From positions 1,469,049 to 1,533,048 of the forward strand of contig NZ_SZUA01000001.1 in assembly GCF_005239095.1 (NCBI RefSeq): 64,000 bases of DNA, read 5' to 3'. This stretch comes from Luteimonas gilva. Lineage in GTDB: Bacteria; Pseudomonadota; Gammaproteobacteria; Xanthomonadales; Xanthomonadaceae. A model generated the notes under the pieces. It searched no databases. It was not told where the DNA came from and saw only the letters and a list, made by a program, of their open reading frames with translations. Shown here piece after piece: positions 9,834-20,519 of the stretch (within the stretch, counting starts at the first letter, position 1; every line of letters starts with the position of its first letter). Made by a program: the position numbers and the translations under genes.

Positions 9834-10276
9834 CCCTTCGCACCCGACGCGCCGCTTTGCAGGACATCGAAGCCGTCGCGCCGTTGTTCGACGCCTACCG
9901 CGGCTTCTACGGCCAGCCTTCCGATCTGCCCCGCGCCCGCGACTGGTTGCGGGCGCGGATGGACGCCGGCGAATCGGTCGTACTGGTGGCCGAACGCGAC
10001 GGCGCCGCCGTGGGCTTCGTCCAGCTGTATCCGATGTTCTCGTCGGTCGGCACGGCGCGCACGTGGATCCTCAACGATCTGTACGTGGACGCGGACGCGC
10101 GCCGCGGCGGCGTGGCCCGCGCCTTGCTCGATGCGGCGGCGGCATTCGCCCGCGACGACGGCGCGCGCAGCATCGTGCTGGAAACCACCCGCGACAACGC
10201 GCCGGCGCGCGCGCTGTACCGAAACGCGGGATGGAACGAAGACCAGACGCAGTGGTATTCGTTGAGCCTTCTCTAA
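9830..10276 (+). CDS. GNAT-family N-acetyltransferase
   Basis: The 148-aa protein shows the GNAT fold pattern. The central strand [19 protein letters not shown] contains the acetyl-CoA pyrophosphate loop (R-x-x-G-V-A-type). The C-terminal [18 protein letters not shown] is motif B, which precedes the final strand. The acceptor substrate cannot be told from sequence. The start overlaps the prfA stop by four bases, so it is translationally coupled to hemA-prfA; any link to release factors is speculative. Confidence 0.92.
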   Translation: MTLRTRRAALQDIEAVAPLFDAYRGFYGQPSDLPRARDWLRARMDAGESVVLVAERDGAAVGFVQLYPMFSSVGTARTWILNDLYVDADARRGGVARALLDAAAAFARDDGARSIVLETTRDNAPARALYRNAGWNEDQTQWYSLSLL

Positions 10277-10311
10277 GCTCCGCCAGCTTCTTCAATCTCG
10301 TCATTACAGCG

Positions 10312-10500
10312 CAACCTGGAGCCATTCGCTCCCGCTCTCGCTTCAAGCCGTCATTCCCGCGAAGGCTGGACTGCGGAGGCAGGATGCCGGAGCGAACATC
10401 GGCGAAGCCGATGGCCCGAAGGGCGCGCCGCAGGAGCGGCGCGTAATCCAGTGACTTCGCCGTTGCTCTTGCTCGTCATCCCGGCGCAAGCTGGGATTCA
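10312..10500. repeat. Dispersed CGTCATTCCCGCGAAGGC-type repeat with internal insert
   Basis: CGTCATTCCCGCGAAGGC near 10351 is followed by about 75 bases of GC-rich palindromic DNA, then AATCCAGTGACTTCGCCG near 10446 and a second unit GTCATCCCGGCGCAAGCTGG near 10476. As I recall, such units are widespread in xanthomonad intergenic regions, where the two halves are usually adjacent. I see no coding potential. Confidence 0.65.
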
Positions 10501-10539
10501 GACCATCCAATGAACTGGCCGATTGGGATGCGACTCATC

Positions 10540-10800
10540 GCATGGACAAAGGCTTCCGGGCTTTCGCCCGAGTCACTTTCTTTACTGGCATAAAAAGTAA
10601 CCAAAGAAAGCGCCTAAATTCAACGGCGGTGCGTATCGTCGCAATTCTCGATCCGCCGGGCGTTGCGGCTGGACAGCATGCCGACTCTCGGTCTCGGCCC
10701 GAAGTCCGATGGCTGGCCGGTGACTTGACGTCGCTTCGCTGCATGGTCGCTGGCGGCCCAGAAGTGTGCGTGCGCGGTTACTGGCCACGTTAAGCACACC
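10540..10800. repeat. Dispersed xanthomonad-type repeat (AGTAACCAAAGAAAG element)
   Basis: The stretch contains GTCACTTTCTTT and the inverted AAGTAACCAAAGAAAG around a short A-rich centre, then about 180 bases of unique-looking sequence. Short open frames exist on both strands. They look like the spurious products often called from this dispersed element, so I do not call a gene. It fills the gap between the GNAT gene and moaB with the repeat at 10312-10500. Confidence 0.5.
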
Positions 10801-10861
10801 AGCGGCGAACGACGTGGCTCGGCCGTTCGTAGCCGTAGCCTTCTTGCGTTACGCTTGCCCC

Positions 10862-11380
10862 ATGACCGCCGCCGACCGCCCCATCGCCCTGAACCTATGC
10901 GTGCTGACCGTGTCGGATTCGCGCACGATCGAGAACGACGCGTCCGGCGACTATCTGGTGTCCGCGCTCGAAGCGGAGGGGCACCGCCTCGCCGGTCGCG
11001 CCCTGCTTCCCGACGACCGATACCGGCTGCGCGCGGCCGTATCGCAATGGATCGCCGATCCGGCCATCGACGGCGTGCTGGTCACCGGCGGCACCGGCTT
11101 CACCGGCCGCGATTCCACGCCCGAAGCGCTGCTGCCCTTGCTGGATAAAGAGATGCCCGGTTTCGGCGAATTGTTCCGCGCGATCTCTTTCGAGGAGATC
11201 GGCACCTCGTCGCTGCAATCGCGCGCCTTCGCCGGGCTGGCCAATTCGACCTTCGTGTTCTGCCTGCCGGGCTCGACTTCGGCTTGCCGCACGGCGTGGG
11301 AAAAGATCGTCCGCGCGCAGTTGGACGCGCGCACCAAACCCTGCAATCTCGCCACGCTCAAGCCGCGGCTGAAGGAGTGA
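10862..11380 (+). CDS. moaB: Molybdenum cofactor biosynthesis protein MoaB
   Basis: MoaB/MogA proteins adenylylate molybdopterin before molybdenum insertion. The 172-aa product has the MPT-binding signatures LTVSDSRT at the N-terminus, GVLVTGGTGFTGRDSTPEAL, and FCLPGSTSA near the C-terminus. ATG is at 10862. The stop TGA directly abuts the next gene (HTH protein), whose ribosome-binding site GAAGGAG lies in the moaB coding end. No other moa gene is in the window, so moaB is isolated from its pathway here. Confidence 0.95.
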   Translation: MTAADRPIALNLCVLTVSDSRTIENDASGDYLVSALEAEGHRLAGRALLPDDRYRLRAAVSQWIADPAIDGVLVTGGTGFTGRDSTPEALLPLLDKEMPGFGELFRAISFEEIGTSSLQSRAFAGLANSTFVFCLPGSTSACRTAWEKIVRAQLDARTKPCNLATLKPRLKE

Positions 11381-11382
11381 TG

Positions 11383-11712
11383 ATGTCGATCGATACCACG
11401 TTGCGCTTGCTGGCCAAGGCGCGCGGATTCAGCGCCACCGACATCGCCACCGCGATCCCGCGCGCCGGCGCGGCGACCGTGTCGGCCTGGCTGCGCGGCG
11501 AAAAACTGCCGGGCAAGGACCAGCTCGACGCTCTGGCACGGATGTTCGGCGTGCCCGCCGGCGCGCTGCTGGCCGAGCTGGCCAGCACGCTCGATCCCGC
11601 CCGCACCAAGGGCGAGCACGATTTGCTCGCCGCTTACCGCAAGCTCAACACCAAACAGCAGGGCGCGCTGTTGGAAGTGGCGCGTTCGATGACCGGAACC
11701 CGCAAGCGCTAA
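11383..11712 (+). CDS. Small helix-turn-helix (XRE-like) protein
   Basis: The 109-aa protein has a Cro/CI-type HTH in its first 65 residues. LLAKARGFSATDIATAIPRA and ATVSAWLRGEKLPGKDQLDA match the pattern in which the recognition helix selects a site and GE-x-x-P leads to the last helices. I prefer the second of two adjacent ATGs (11383), five bases after GAAGGAG. It sits between moaB and ppk2 on the same strand with tiny gaps, so it is probably in one operon. The target is unknown; autoregulation is the simplest guess. Confidence 0.85.
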   Translation: MSIDTTLRLLAKARGFSATDIATAIPRAGAATVSAWLRGEKLPGKDQLDALARMFGVPAGALLAELASTLDPARTKGEHDLLAAYRKLNTKQQGALLEVARSMTGTRKR

Positions 11713-11730
11713 TCCGATACGGATCCGACG

Positions 11731-12513
11731 ATGAAAAAACTCAAGCGCAAGGACTACGAGGAATTGCTGGAGCCGATGCAGGTCGAACTGGCGGCGATGG
11801 CGCGCTGGATCGCCGCCGCCGGCAAGCGCCTGGTCGTGCTGTTCGAAGGCCGCGACACCGCCGGCAAAGGCGGCGCCATCGATGCGATCCGCGAGCATCT
11901 GAATCCGCGCCAATGCCGCGTCGTCGCGCTGCCCAAACCGACCGAGCGCGAAGCCGGGCAATGGTATTTCCAGCGCTACGCCGCGCAATTGCCGGCCGCG
12001 GGCGAAGTCGCGCTGTTCGACCGCAGCTGGTACAACCGCGCCGGCGTCGAGCAAGTGATGGGTTTCGCCGACGGCGCCCAAGTCAAAGCCTTCCTGAGCC
12101 AAGCGCCCGCCTTCGAGAAACAACTCGCCGACGACGGCATCCTGCTGTTCAAGTACTGGCTGTGCTGCGACCAGGCCGAGCAGGAAAAACGCTTCGCCGA
12201 ACGTTCGCAGGATCCGCTCAAGCGATGGAAGCTGTCGCCGATCGACCTCGAAGCGCGGAAGAAGTACGCCGACTACACCAAGGCGCGCGAAGCGATGCTC
12301 AAGGCCACCCATACCGATTACGCGCCGTGGACCTTGGTCGATTTCAACGACCAGCGGCTCGGGCGCTTGACCTTGATACGCGATTTGCTGGATCGGCTGC
12401 CGGACACGCACATCCCCGACGCCAAGCTCAGATTGCCGAAATTGACCGGCAAGCCGCACAAGGAACGCTACGGCGTGTTGCAGCCGATTCCGGTCTTCCA
12501 TCCCAAAGACTGA
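11731..12513 (+). CDS. ppk2: Polyphosphate kinase 2 family protein
   Basis: PPK2 enzymes transfer phosphate between inorganic polyphosphate and nucleoside diphosphates. The 260-aa single-domain protein has Walker A GRDTAGKGG at 40-48, Walker B/lid region LFDRSWYNRAGVE, and the C-terminal WTLVDFNDQRLGRL segment. One-domain PPK2s of this kind mostly phosphorylate ADP or GDP, or AMP in some classes; the nucleotide preference cannot be fixed by eye. It closes a tight plus-strand group with moaB and the HTH gene. Confidence 0.95.
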   Translation: MKKLKRKDYEELLEPMQVELAAMARWIAAAGKRLVVLFEGRDTAGKGGAIDAIREHLNPRQCRVVALPKPTEREAGQWYFQRYAAQLPAAGEVALFDRSWYNRAGVEQVMGFADGAQVKAFLSQAPAFEKQLADDGILLFKYWLCCDQAEQEKRFAERSQDPLKRWKLSPIDLEARKKYADYTKAREAMLKATHTDYAPWTLVDFNDQRLGRLTLIRDLLDRLPDTHIPDAKLRLPKLTGKPHKERYGVLQPIPVFHPKD

Positions 12514-12530
12514 GCGCGCATTCGCTTTTC

Positions 12531-12621
12531 GTAGGAGCGGCTTTAGCCGCGAGCTTTTTCTCAGAAATCGCGGTGTTGTCGCGATTTGAAGGAAAAAACT
12601 CGCGGCTAAAGCCGCTCCTAC
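12531..12621. repeat. Family-B inverted repeat element, copy 1
   Basis: GTAGGAGCGGCTTTAGCCGC at the left and its reverse complement at the right flank an inner hairpin (AATCGCG...CGCGATT). Seven further copies are in this window at about 37875, 43671, 46560, 47532, 51068, 52881 and 62029. It lies between the convergent ppk2 and acylphosphatase genes, where it could also act as a bidirectional terminator. Confidence 0.9.
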
Positions 12622-12632
12622 ACAAACGATGA

Positions 12633-12899
12633 TCAGCGGATTTCGAATCCGGCTGCGGCTTCGTCGGAGGATTCGCCGCGCTCGACCCGATCGACCCGCG
12701 CCATCGGCGGCCCCCGCTCCAACCAGCGCGCCATCGCATCGATCCGCTCCGCCTCGCCGATCGCCAGCACTTCGACGCGCCCGTCGCCCAGGTTCTTGGC
12801 GTACCCGCGCAAGCCCAAGCGCAATGCCTGTTCGCGGGCGGAAGCGCGGAAGAACACGCCCTGCACTTTCCCGGCCACCAGGAATCGCGCAGCGGCCAT
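12633..12899 (-). CDS. acyP: Acylphosphatase
   Basis: Acylphosphatases hydrolyse carboxyl-phosphate mixed anhydrides. The 88-aa size is typical. VAGKVQGVFFRASAREQA carries the phosphate-cradle Arg and the VxGVxFR motif. The catalytic Asn is in YAKNLGDGRVEV. ATG at 12897-12899 overlaps the stop of the TlpA-like gene (ATGA), so translation is coupled. Confidence 0.95.
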   Translation of the reverse strand: MAAARFLVAGKVQGVFFRASAREQALRLGLRGYAKNLGDGRVEVLAIGEAERIDAMARWLERGPPMARVDRVERGESSDEAAAGFEIR

Positions 12900-13404
12900 C
12901 ACGCGTCCGCTTTCGGCCCGCCCGCCGCGGCGATGGCCGATTCCACTTCCTTCGCGGTCACCGGTCCTAGGAAACGTTTTGCGACGGTGCCGTCCGGCGC
13001 GAGCAAATAGGTCATCGGCAACCCGCGCGGTGTTTCGAAACTCTTGGGCGGGTTGTACACGTCGACGATGGCGATCGGATAGACGACCGGATGCTCCTTC
13101 AAGAAGGCCTGCATCTCGTTCGGTTCGATCTCCTCGTAGGCCAGGCCCAGCACTTCGATGTGCTCGCGCATCGCGTCCAAGGCCGACAATTCCGGCATCT
13201 CCTTCAAGCACGGCGCGCACCAGGTCGCCCAGAAATTGACCACGACCCATTTGCCGCGATGCGCGGCCAGGTCGTAGGCCTTGCCGTCGATGGTGGCGAT
13301 CTTCAACGCCGGCACCGGGCCTTTCGGCTTGGCGGCGTCGTCGGCGGGCTTGTTGCAGGCGGCCAGCAGCAGCGCCAGGGGCAGGAACAGCCATTTGCGC
13401 GCGG

Positions 13405-13408
<4 letters not shown>
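12899..13408 (-). CDS. TlpA-like thioredoxin-fold lipoprotein
   Basis: The 169-aa protein is predicted to be a membrane-anchored thiol-disulfide oxidoreductase facing the periplasm. The signal peptide ends in the lipobox LAAC (Cys19). The thioredoxin active site is WCAPC in VNFWATWCAPCLKEMPEL, and the cis-Pro loop is RGLPMTYL. These features fit TlpA/ResA/CcmG-type reductases, but no cytochrome c maturation genes are nearby. Both ends overlap neighbours by ATGA, making YihY-TlpA-AcyP one translational unit. Confidence 0.93.
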
Positions 13409-15696
<2,288 letters not shown>

Positions 15697-15795
15697 CGCG
15701 CGGCCGATCGTAATTCCGCGGATCGCGCGCCGGGCCGTATCATATCGGGGCCGCGGACCCAGCGATCCGATGCCGCGAAACCCACAGGAATGCGC

Positions 15796-16284
15796 ATGGA
15801 ACAGCTTCTCGTCGTCACCACCGGCGGTACCATCGACAAGGTCTATTTCGACGACAAGTCGGACTACCAGGTCGGCGAGCCGCAGATCGGCCGCATTCTG
15901 CAGGAATTGGGCGTGGCGTTCCGCTTCGAAGTGATTCCGATCATCCGCAAGGATTCGCTGCACATCAATAGCGACGACCGCGAACTGATCCGCGCCGCCA
16001 TCGCCGCGCAGCCCGCGCGCCATGTGCTGGTCACCCACGGCACCGACAGCATGGTCGAAACCGCGAAAGTGCTGGCGAGCATTCCCGACAAGACCATCGT
16101 GCTGACCGGCGCGCTGAATCCGGCGCGCTTCCGCGGCTCGGACGCGGAATTCAACATCGGCACCGCGGTCGGCGCGGTGCAATCGCTGCCGCCCGGCGTG
16201 TACATCGCCATGAACGGCCGCATCTGGGATCCGGCGAAGGTGCGCAAGAACGTCGCGGCCAATCGCTTCGAGGCGAATAATTAA
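15796..16284 (+). CDS. Asparaginase N-terminal-domain-only protein
   Basis: The 162-aa protein matches the N-terminal alpha/beta domain of L-asparaginases. TTGGTID near the start holds the first catalytic Thr, and VTHGTDSMVETA holds the second Thr-Asp pair. Full asparaginases are about 330 residues with a second domain that closes the dimer interface; here the protein ends after TGALNPARFRGSDAEFNIG and a short tail. I prefer ATG 15796 because the first ATG (15790) touches the AGGA. It may be an enzyme with another amide substrate, or a stand-alone domain. Confidence 0.85.
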   Translation: MEQLLVVTTGGTIDKVYFDDKSDYQVGEPQIGRILQELGVAFRFEVIPIIRKDSLHINSDDRELIRAAIAAQPARHVLVTHGTDSMVETAKVLASIPDKTIVLTGALNPARFRGSDAEFNIGTAVGAVQSLPPGVYIAMNGRIWDPAKVRKNVAANRFEANN

Positions 16285-16309
16285 CTCCGGTATCGCCGCC
16301 GATCCGCGC

Positions 16310-17869
16310 ATGGCCGGCCTACCGGCCGATGCCGTCCCGCGCATGCACGCGGCGGCGCGCGCGATCCGCGACGGCGCGGCGCCTCAAGCCCAAGCCTTGT
16401 TGAACGGCATCCTGGCCGAAACGCCGGACCATCCCGAAGCGCTGCGCTTGTACGGCATCCTGTACGGCCGCCTGGGCCGCCATGCCGAAGCGCGCGCCAT
16501 GCTCGAGAAATCGCTGGCGCTGCGCCCCGACGATCCGCAAGCGCTCAACGATCTCGGCAGCGCCTTGCGCAGCGCCGGCGAACGCGATGCGGCTTTCGCG
16601 ACATGGCGACGCGCCACCGAACTCGCGCCGCAGGAGCCGATGCCCTGGTACAACCTGGGCCGCAACTTGCAACTGGAAGGCGCCACCGCGGCGGCGATCG
16701 ACGCGCTGCAACGCGGCGTCGCCTTGGCGCCGCAATTCCTGCCGGCGCACATCCTGTTGGGCGATGCACGAGTGCACGCCGGCCGTTTCGACGAAGCAGA
16801 GGCGGCTTATCGCGCCGCGCTGGACATCCACCCCGCTTCCGGCGACGCCTGGCGCGGGCTGGCCAATATCAAGACGCGGCCGCTGACGGATGCGGACCGC
16901 GAACGGCTTTCTGCGCAACTCCGCCGCGCGGACACCGGCGAAACCGACCGCATCGCGATGGGCTACGCGCTAGGCAAAGTGTGCGAAGACCAAGCGCGCT
17001 ATCCGGAGGCCTTCGCCGCGCTCAGCGACGCCAACGCCCGCCTGAATCGCATGGCGCCGTGGAATGCGGCCGCGTTCCGGGCTTTCGCCGATGCGGCGAT
17101 CGCGGCGACCTCGGCCTTGCCCGAACCGCTCGATCCGAGTTTGGGAAAAGAAGCGATCCTGATCGTCGGCTTGCCCCGCTCGGGTTCCACTTTGTTCGAA
17201 CAGATCCTCGCCGCGCACCCGCGAGTGGAGGGCGCGAGCGAACTTCCCGACTTGGCCGACGTGTTCCGCGACGAATCGGCGCGGCGCGGCACCACGTTCC
17301 CGAAATGGGCGCCGCTGGCCACCGCGCAAGATTGGCAGCGCCTGGGCCGCGACTATCTGCAGCGCACCGCGCGCTGGCGCGAAAAGCGGCCGCGCTTCAC
17401 CGACAAGATGCCGGAGAACTGGCTGTACGCGGGCGCGCTGCGCGCGATGCTGCCGGGCGCGAAGATCGTCGAAACACGGCGCGATCCGCTCGAGACGGCC
17501 TGGTCCTGCTACAAACAGCAGTTCTACCGGTTGCCGCATTTCGCCTGCGACTTCGGCGACTTGGCCAGCTACGCGCACGATTGCGGCCGCGCGCTCGCGC
17601 ACTGGCGCGCCGCGGATCCGCGACGCCTCCGCGCGCAGTCGTACGAAGCGCTGTTGGCCGATCCGGAAGGCCAGATCCGCGAGCTGCTCGATTTCTGCGG
17701 CCTGCCCTTCGATCCGGCCTGTTTGGAATTCCATCGCGGCGAGCGCAGCGTGCGCACCCCCAGCGCCTCCCAGGTGCGGCAACCGTTGCGCGGCGACACC
17801 GCCCGCGCCGCGCGCTACGGCGCCCTGCTCGACCCTCTGCGCACGGCCCTGTCCGCTTTTTCTTTGTAG
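16310..17869 (+). CDS. TPR-repeat sulfotransferase family protein
   Basis: The 519-aa protein has TPR repeats in about residues 1-200 (for example EALRLYGILYGRLGRHAEA and PWYNLGRNLQLEG) followed by a sulfotransferase domain. The PAPS 5'-phosphosulfate loop is LPRSGSTLFEQIL, and KIVETRRDPLETAWSCYKQQ resembles the 3'-phosphate-binding segment. The acceptor may be a protein or glycan; TPRs often bind it. The TAG stop at 17867-17869 is supplied by a family-A repeat, so the tail may have been shortened or changed by the repeat. Confidence 0.9.
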   Translation: MAGLPADAVPRMHAAARAIRDGAAPQAQALLNGILAETPDHPEALRLYGILYGRLGRHAEARAMLEKSLALRPDDPQALNDLGSALRSAGERDAAFATWRRATELAPQEPMPWYNLGRNLQLEGATAAAIDALQRGVALAPQFLPAHILLGDARVHAGRFDEAEAAYRAALDIHPASGDAWRGLANIKTRPLTDADRERLSAQLRRADTGETDRIAMGYALGKVCEDQARYPEAFAALSDANARLNRMAPWNAAAFRAFADAAIAATSALPEPLDPSLGKEAILIVGLPRSGSTLFEQILAAHPRVEGASELPDLADVFRDESARRGTTFPKWAPLATAQDWQRLGRDYLQRTARWREKRPRFTDKMPENWLYAGALRAMLPGAKIVETRRDPLETAWSCYKQQFYRLPHFACDFGDLASYAHDCGRALAHWRAADPRRLRAQSYEALLADPEGQIRELLDFCGLPFDPACLEFHRGERSVRTPSASQVRQPLRGDTARAARYGALLDPLRTALSAFSL

Positions 17870-17955
17870 AGCGGAGCTTGCTCCGCTGCTTTCAAAGCCC
17901 TCCCTTCAAGGGGAAGGAGAAAAGCAAGGCAGCGGAGCAACCCCCGCTCTGCAAA
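17865..17955. repeat. Family-A inverted repeat pair overlapping the sulfotransferase stop codon
   Basis: GTAGAGCGGAGCTTGCTCCG begins at 17866, and an inverted, partly degenerate copy ends near 17951. The second and later bases of the left unit form the TAG stop of the sulfotransferase gene. Confidence 0.85.
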
Positions 17956-17972
17956 GACAAACCGCGGCAAAA

Positions 17973-17999
17973 AAAACCCCGGCCGAAGCCGGGGTTTTT
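17973..17999. terminator. Bidirectional terminator
   Basis: AAAAA-CCCCGGC-CGAA-GCCGGGG-TTTTT forms a perfect GC stem with an A tract on one side and a T tract on the other. It lies between the convergent sulfotransferase and M4 protease genes. Confidence 0.9.
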
Positions 18000-18021
18000 C
18001 TTGGAGCGGTTGCGGCAACGC

Positions 18022-20286
18022 TTAGAACGTGATGCTCCAGCTGTTGATATAGCCGGTATCGCCGCTGGCGTTGTCGTTGACGCGCAGCTTCCAAGTGCCG
18101 TTCAGCTTTTCGCTGGACAGGTTCTTGGTGTACGTCTGGATCAGGTTGTCGGCGCTGCCGCCGGTCCGGTTGTGCAGGTTGTAGACGCTGCCGTCCGGGG
18201 ACACCAGATCCACGCGCAGGTCGCCGCGATAGGTGTGGACGATGTTGACCGACACCTGCGCGTCGTTCTTGGCGCGGCCGCTGCGGCCCGACACCGTGAT
18301 CGGGCTGGCGACGGTCGCGTTGTCGACGATCGTCACGTCCGTATCGTTGGTGTAGGTCTGGGTGCCGCCGCCGCCCGAGGTCGTGTAGTCGCCGACCAGG
18401 CTGACGCCCGTGAACGCGGCGTAGGCCTTCAAGCGCACGTAGTACGTGCCGGCCGCCGGCGCGGCGACGGTGCAGACTTCGGCGTTGCCCGACTTGTACG
18501 GGCGGCAGTCCCACACCACGTCGGTCGGGATCTCGCCGAACTTCATGTACATGTCCGCATCGCCGGTGCCGCCGGACATGGTGAAGGTCAGGTTGCTGGC
18601 GCCCGCCGGAACGTCCAGCGAGTAGTACAGCGACTGGCCCGTGCTCGACGACAGCCCGGTGACCGGCACGCCCTTGGTCAGCGGATCCACCGTCGGCGGC
18701 TCGGGACCGCCGCCGCATTCCGAATCGACCGCTGCGAACGCGGCGGTGACGTCGGCCTTGGCGTAGCCCAGGTCTTCGGCCGCCGATTCCACGCCGCAAG
18801 CGCCGTCGTAGAAGTCGGTGCTCGGCGTCCAGTAATCCTGATTGGCCTTGGCGAAGGCCTTGAAGGCTTTTTCGGTGTTCCAGCCGGCAGTGTTGGCCAG
18901 GATGAAGAACGCGCGGTTGTACACGCCCGAGGAATAGTGGACGTTCAAGCCGTCGTAGTAGTCGTCGGCGCTGCCGATGGAGATGCCGTCCAGCGTCGGA
19001 TCTTCCATGTAGCGCAGCGCTTCGCCGGCGGCCTTGAAGATGTCCGCGCCGACCAGGAAGTCGTTCGTGCCGCCCTTGAAGAAGTATTCGGCCGCCTCGC
19101 CGGCGATGTCCGAATACGCTTCGTTGATGCCGCCCGACTGGCCGGCGTAGATCAGGCCCGAATTCTGCTCGGTGAAGCCGTGCGAGACTTCGTGCGCCGA
19201 AACGTCCAGGCTGACCAGCGGATAGAACGTGCTGGCGCCGTCGCCGAAGGTCATGCCCACGCCGTCCCAGAACGCGTTCTCGTACGACGTGCCGTAGTGC
19301 ACGCGCATTTCCAGCTTCTGGGTCAGCGGCGGCGCGCCGACATAGGCGTTGTACGTGTCGAACACGACCTTGCCGAAATAATGCGCGTCGTTGGCCGGCG
19401 AATAAGCGCCGTTGATCGCCTGGAACGTGTTGCGCGGGCAGGTGTAGACGAAAGCGTCCTGGCCGGTCGGCACCGGATAGGTGTCGTCGTGGTTGAGGTT
19501 GATCGTGCGGACGGTGGCGTTGTCCATGACGCAGTTGGCGCCGTCCACGGTGACGTCGTTGAAGCCGAAGTCGGTGCCGTATTCGTACTGGCCGGTCTTC
19601 TCGTTGCCACCGGGGCCGGTGCCGATTTCGGCCGTGGTCAGGCCTTCCCACTGCTGCAGGATCGCGCCGCTCTGGGCGTCGACGATCACGTACGGACGCG
19701 TCGGAGCGCCGCCCTTGGGCTGATCGGCGAAGAAGCTCACCAGATAGCTCAAGCGCGCGCGGCCGTCCTTGTCGACGTAGATCTGCTGCTGCACGTTTTC
19801 GCGCTGCACGATCTTGGTGGTCAAGCCGCTGCCCAACCGCGCGCGCTTGGCGATCGCCAGCGCCTGCGTGGTCGGGATTTTGGCGGCGGTGGCCGGAATT
19901 TCGCTGGCCAGGCCGTTGACCATCTTGCCGAACAGGCGATTGGCCTTGCCGTCCTTGCCTTCGCGCACGATCACGTGCTCGCCGAACACCGGCACGCCGC
20001 GGAAGGTTTGCTGATAGCGGTACACGATGGAGCCGTCGCCGTCCTTGTTGGAGCGCAGCAGGCTCAAACCGGAATCCGAATCCAAGCCGATCAATTCGGC
20101 GTGGCGGTCGCGCGCGTTCGCCGGCGCGGCCAAGCCGCGGCTGGCCGATTGGTATTGGCTGTTGAGCCGGGCCAGATCGGCGCCACGGAGGTCGACGCGA
20201 TTGGCGGCCTGCGCGGACGCGACCGAAAGCGCGAGCGCCAACGGAGACAGAGCGATAAGGGTCAAACGTTGCCTTGTGTGCCTCAT
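18022..20286 (-). CDS. Secreted M4-family metalloprotease with PPC and P domains
   Basis: The 754-aa preproprotein is a thermolysin/vibriolysin-type zinc endopeptidase. A signal peptide (about 1-27) is followed by an FTP/PepSY propeptide (about 55-190; [13 protein letters not shown] is the FTP core). The M4 catalytic domain (about 205-520) has HEVSH at 365-369 and the third zinc ligand Glu389 in GGINEAYSD. A PPC domain (about 542-632) and a proprotein-convertase P-type beta domain (about 650-754, ending TGYINSWSITF) follow. The P domain is absent from its paralogue at 23051. The ATG at 20284-20286 is preceded by AGGGA. Confidence 0.95.
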   Translation of the reverse strand: MRHTRQRLTLIALSPLALALSVASAQAANRVDLRGADLARLNSQYQSASRGLAAPANARDRHAELIGLDSDSGLSLLRSNKDGDGSIVYRYQQTFRGVPVFGEHVIVREGKDGKANRLFGKMVNGLASEIPATAAKIPTTQALAIAKRARLGSGLTTKIVQRENVQQQIYVDKDGRARLSYLVSFFADQPKGGAPTRPYVIVDAQSGAILQQWEGLTTAEIGTGPGGNEKTGQYEYGTDFGFNDVTVDGANCVMDNATVRTINLNHDDTYPVPTGQDAFVYTCPRNTFQAINGAYSPANDAHYFGKVVFDTYNAYVGAPPLTQKLEMRVHYGTSYENAFWDGVGMTFGDGASTFYPLVSLDVSAHEVSHGFTEQNSGLIYAGQSGGINEAYSDIAGEAAEYFFKGGTNDFLVGADIFKAAGEALRYMEDPTLDGISIGSADDYYDGLNVHYSSGVYNRAFFILANTAGWNTEKAFKAFAKANQDYWTPSTDFYDGACGVESAAEDLGYAKADVTAAFAAVDSECGGGPEPPTVDPLTKGVPVTGLSSSTGQSLYYSLDVPAGASNLTFTMSGGTGDADMYMKFGEIPTDVVWDCRPYKSGNAEVCTVAAPAAGTYYVRLKAYAAFTGVSLVGDYTTSGGGGTQTYTNDTDVTIVDNATVASPITVSGRSGRAKNDAQVSVNIVHTYRGDLRVDLVSPDGSVYNLHNRTGGSADNLIQTYTKNLSSEKLNGTWKLRVNDNASGDTGYINSWSITF

Positions 20287-20440
20287 GATGTGTGTGTCCC
20301 TGCAAGATTGGAAATTCTGGGTCGCTCGCGCGACTTCGTTTTCCCGGCGAAAAAATAGCCAACGGAGCCGCCGCAAATGCGGCGCGCCCGATCAATCACA
20401 TCAACCCCCTGTGGACCGCAAAGCCGGCTAGCGGTCCGAA
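20287..20440 (-). promoter_or_regulatory. Conserved leader with hairpin upstream of M4 protease 1
   Basis: On the minus strand the leader has a stem GGACCGC/GCGGTCC (20413-20437) with GCCGGC in the loop, followed by CAGGGGGTTGAT and, near the start, TTTCCAATCTTGCAGGGACA. The same parts in the same order and spacing precede the second M4 gene (24932-25074). The role, promoter or post-transcriptional, is inferred from conservation only. Confidence 0.6.
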
Positions 20441-20489
20441 CAGTCTCCGTTATCGCTCCTTTTTGCTGACGCTCCGACAGAACAAATGA

Positions 20490-20519
20490 AAACGCCGCGG
20501 ACATGCGTCCGCGGCGTTT
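20490..20519. terminator. Strong hairpin between the distal promoter region and M4 protease 1
   Basis: AAACGCCGCGGAC pairs perfectly with GTCCGCGGCGTTT around a four-base loop. On the minus strand it is followed by TTTTCATTTG, so it could end transcripts that start at the distal Clp-linked region. No convincing gene lies between the two. Confidence 0.6.

Noticed and set aside
10535-10744. Short open frames in the repeat region before moaB
   Set aside because: They lie in a dispersed element; the peptide resembles spurious products often called from this repeat.
16603-20358. A 1251-codon plus-strand open frame antisense to the M4 protease
   Set aside because: High-GC shadow frame: it runs through a terminator and opposite a clear M4 coding sequence, and has no recognisable domain.
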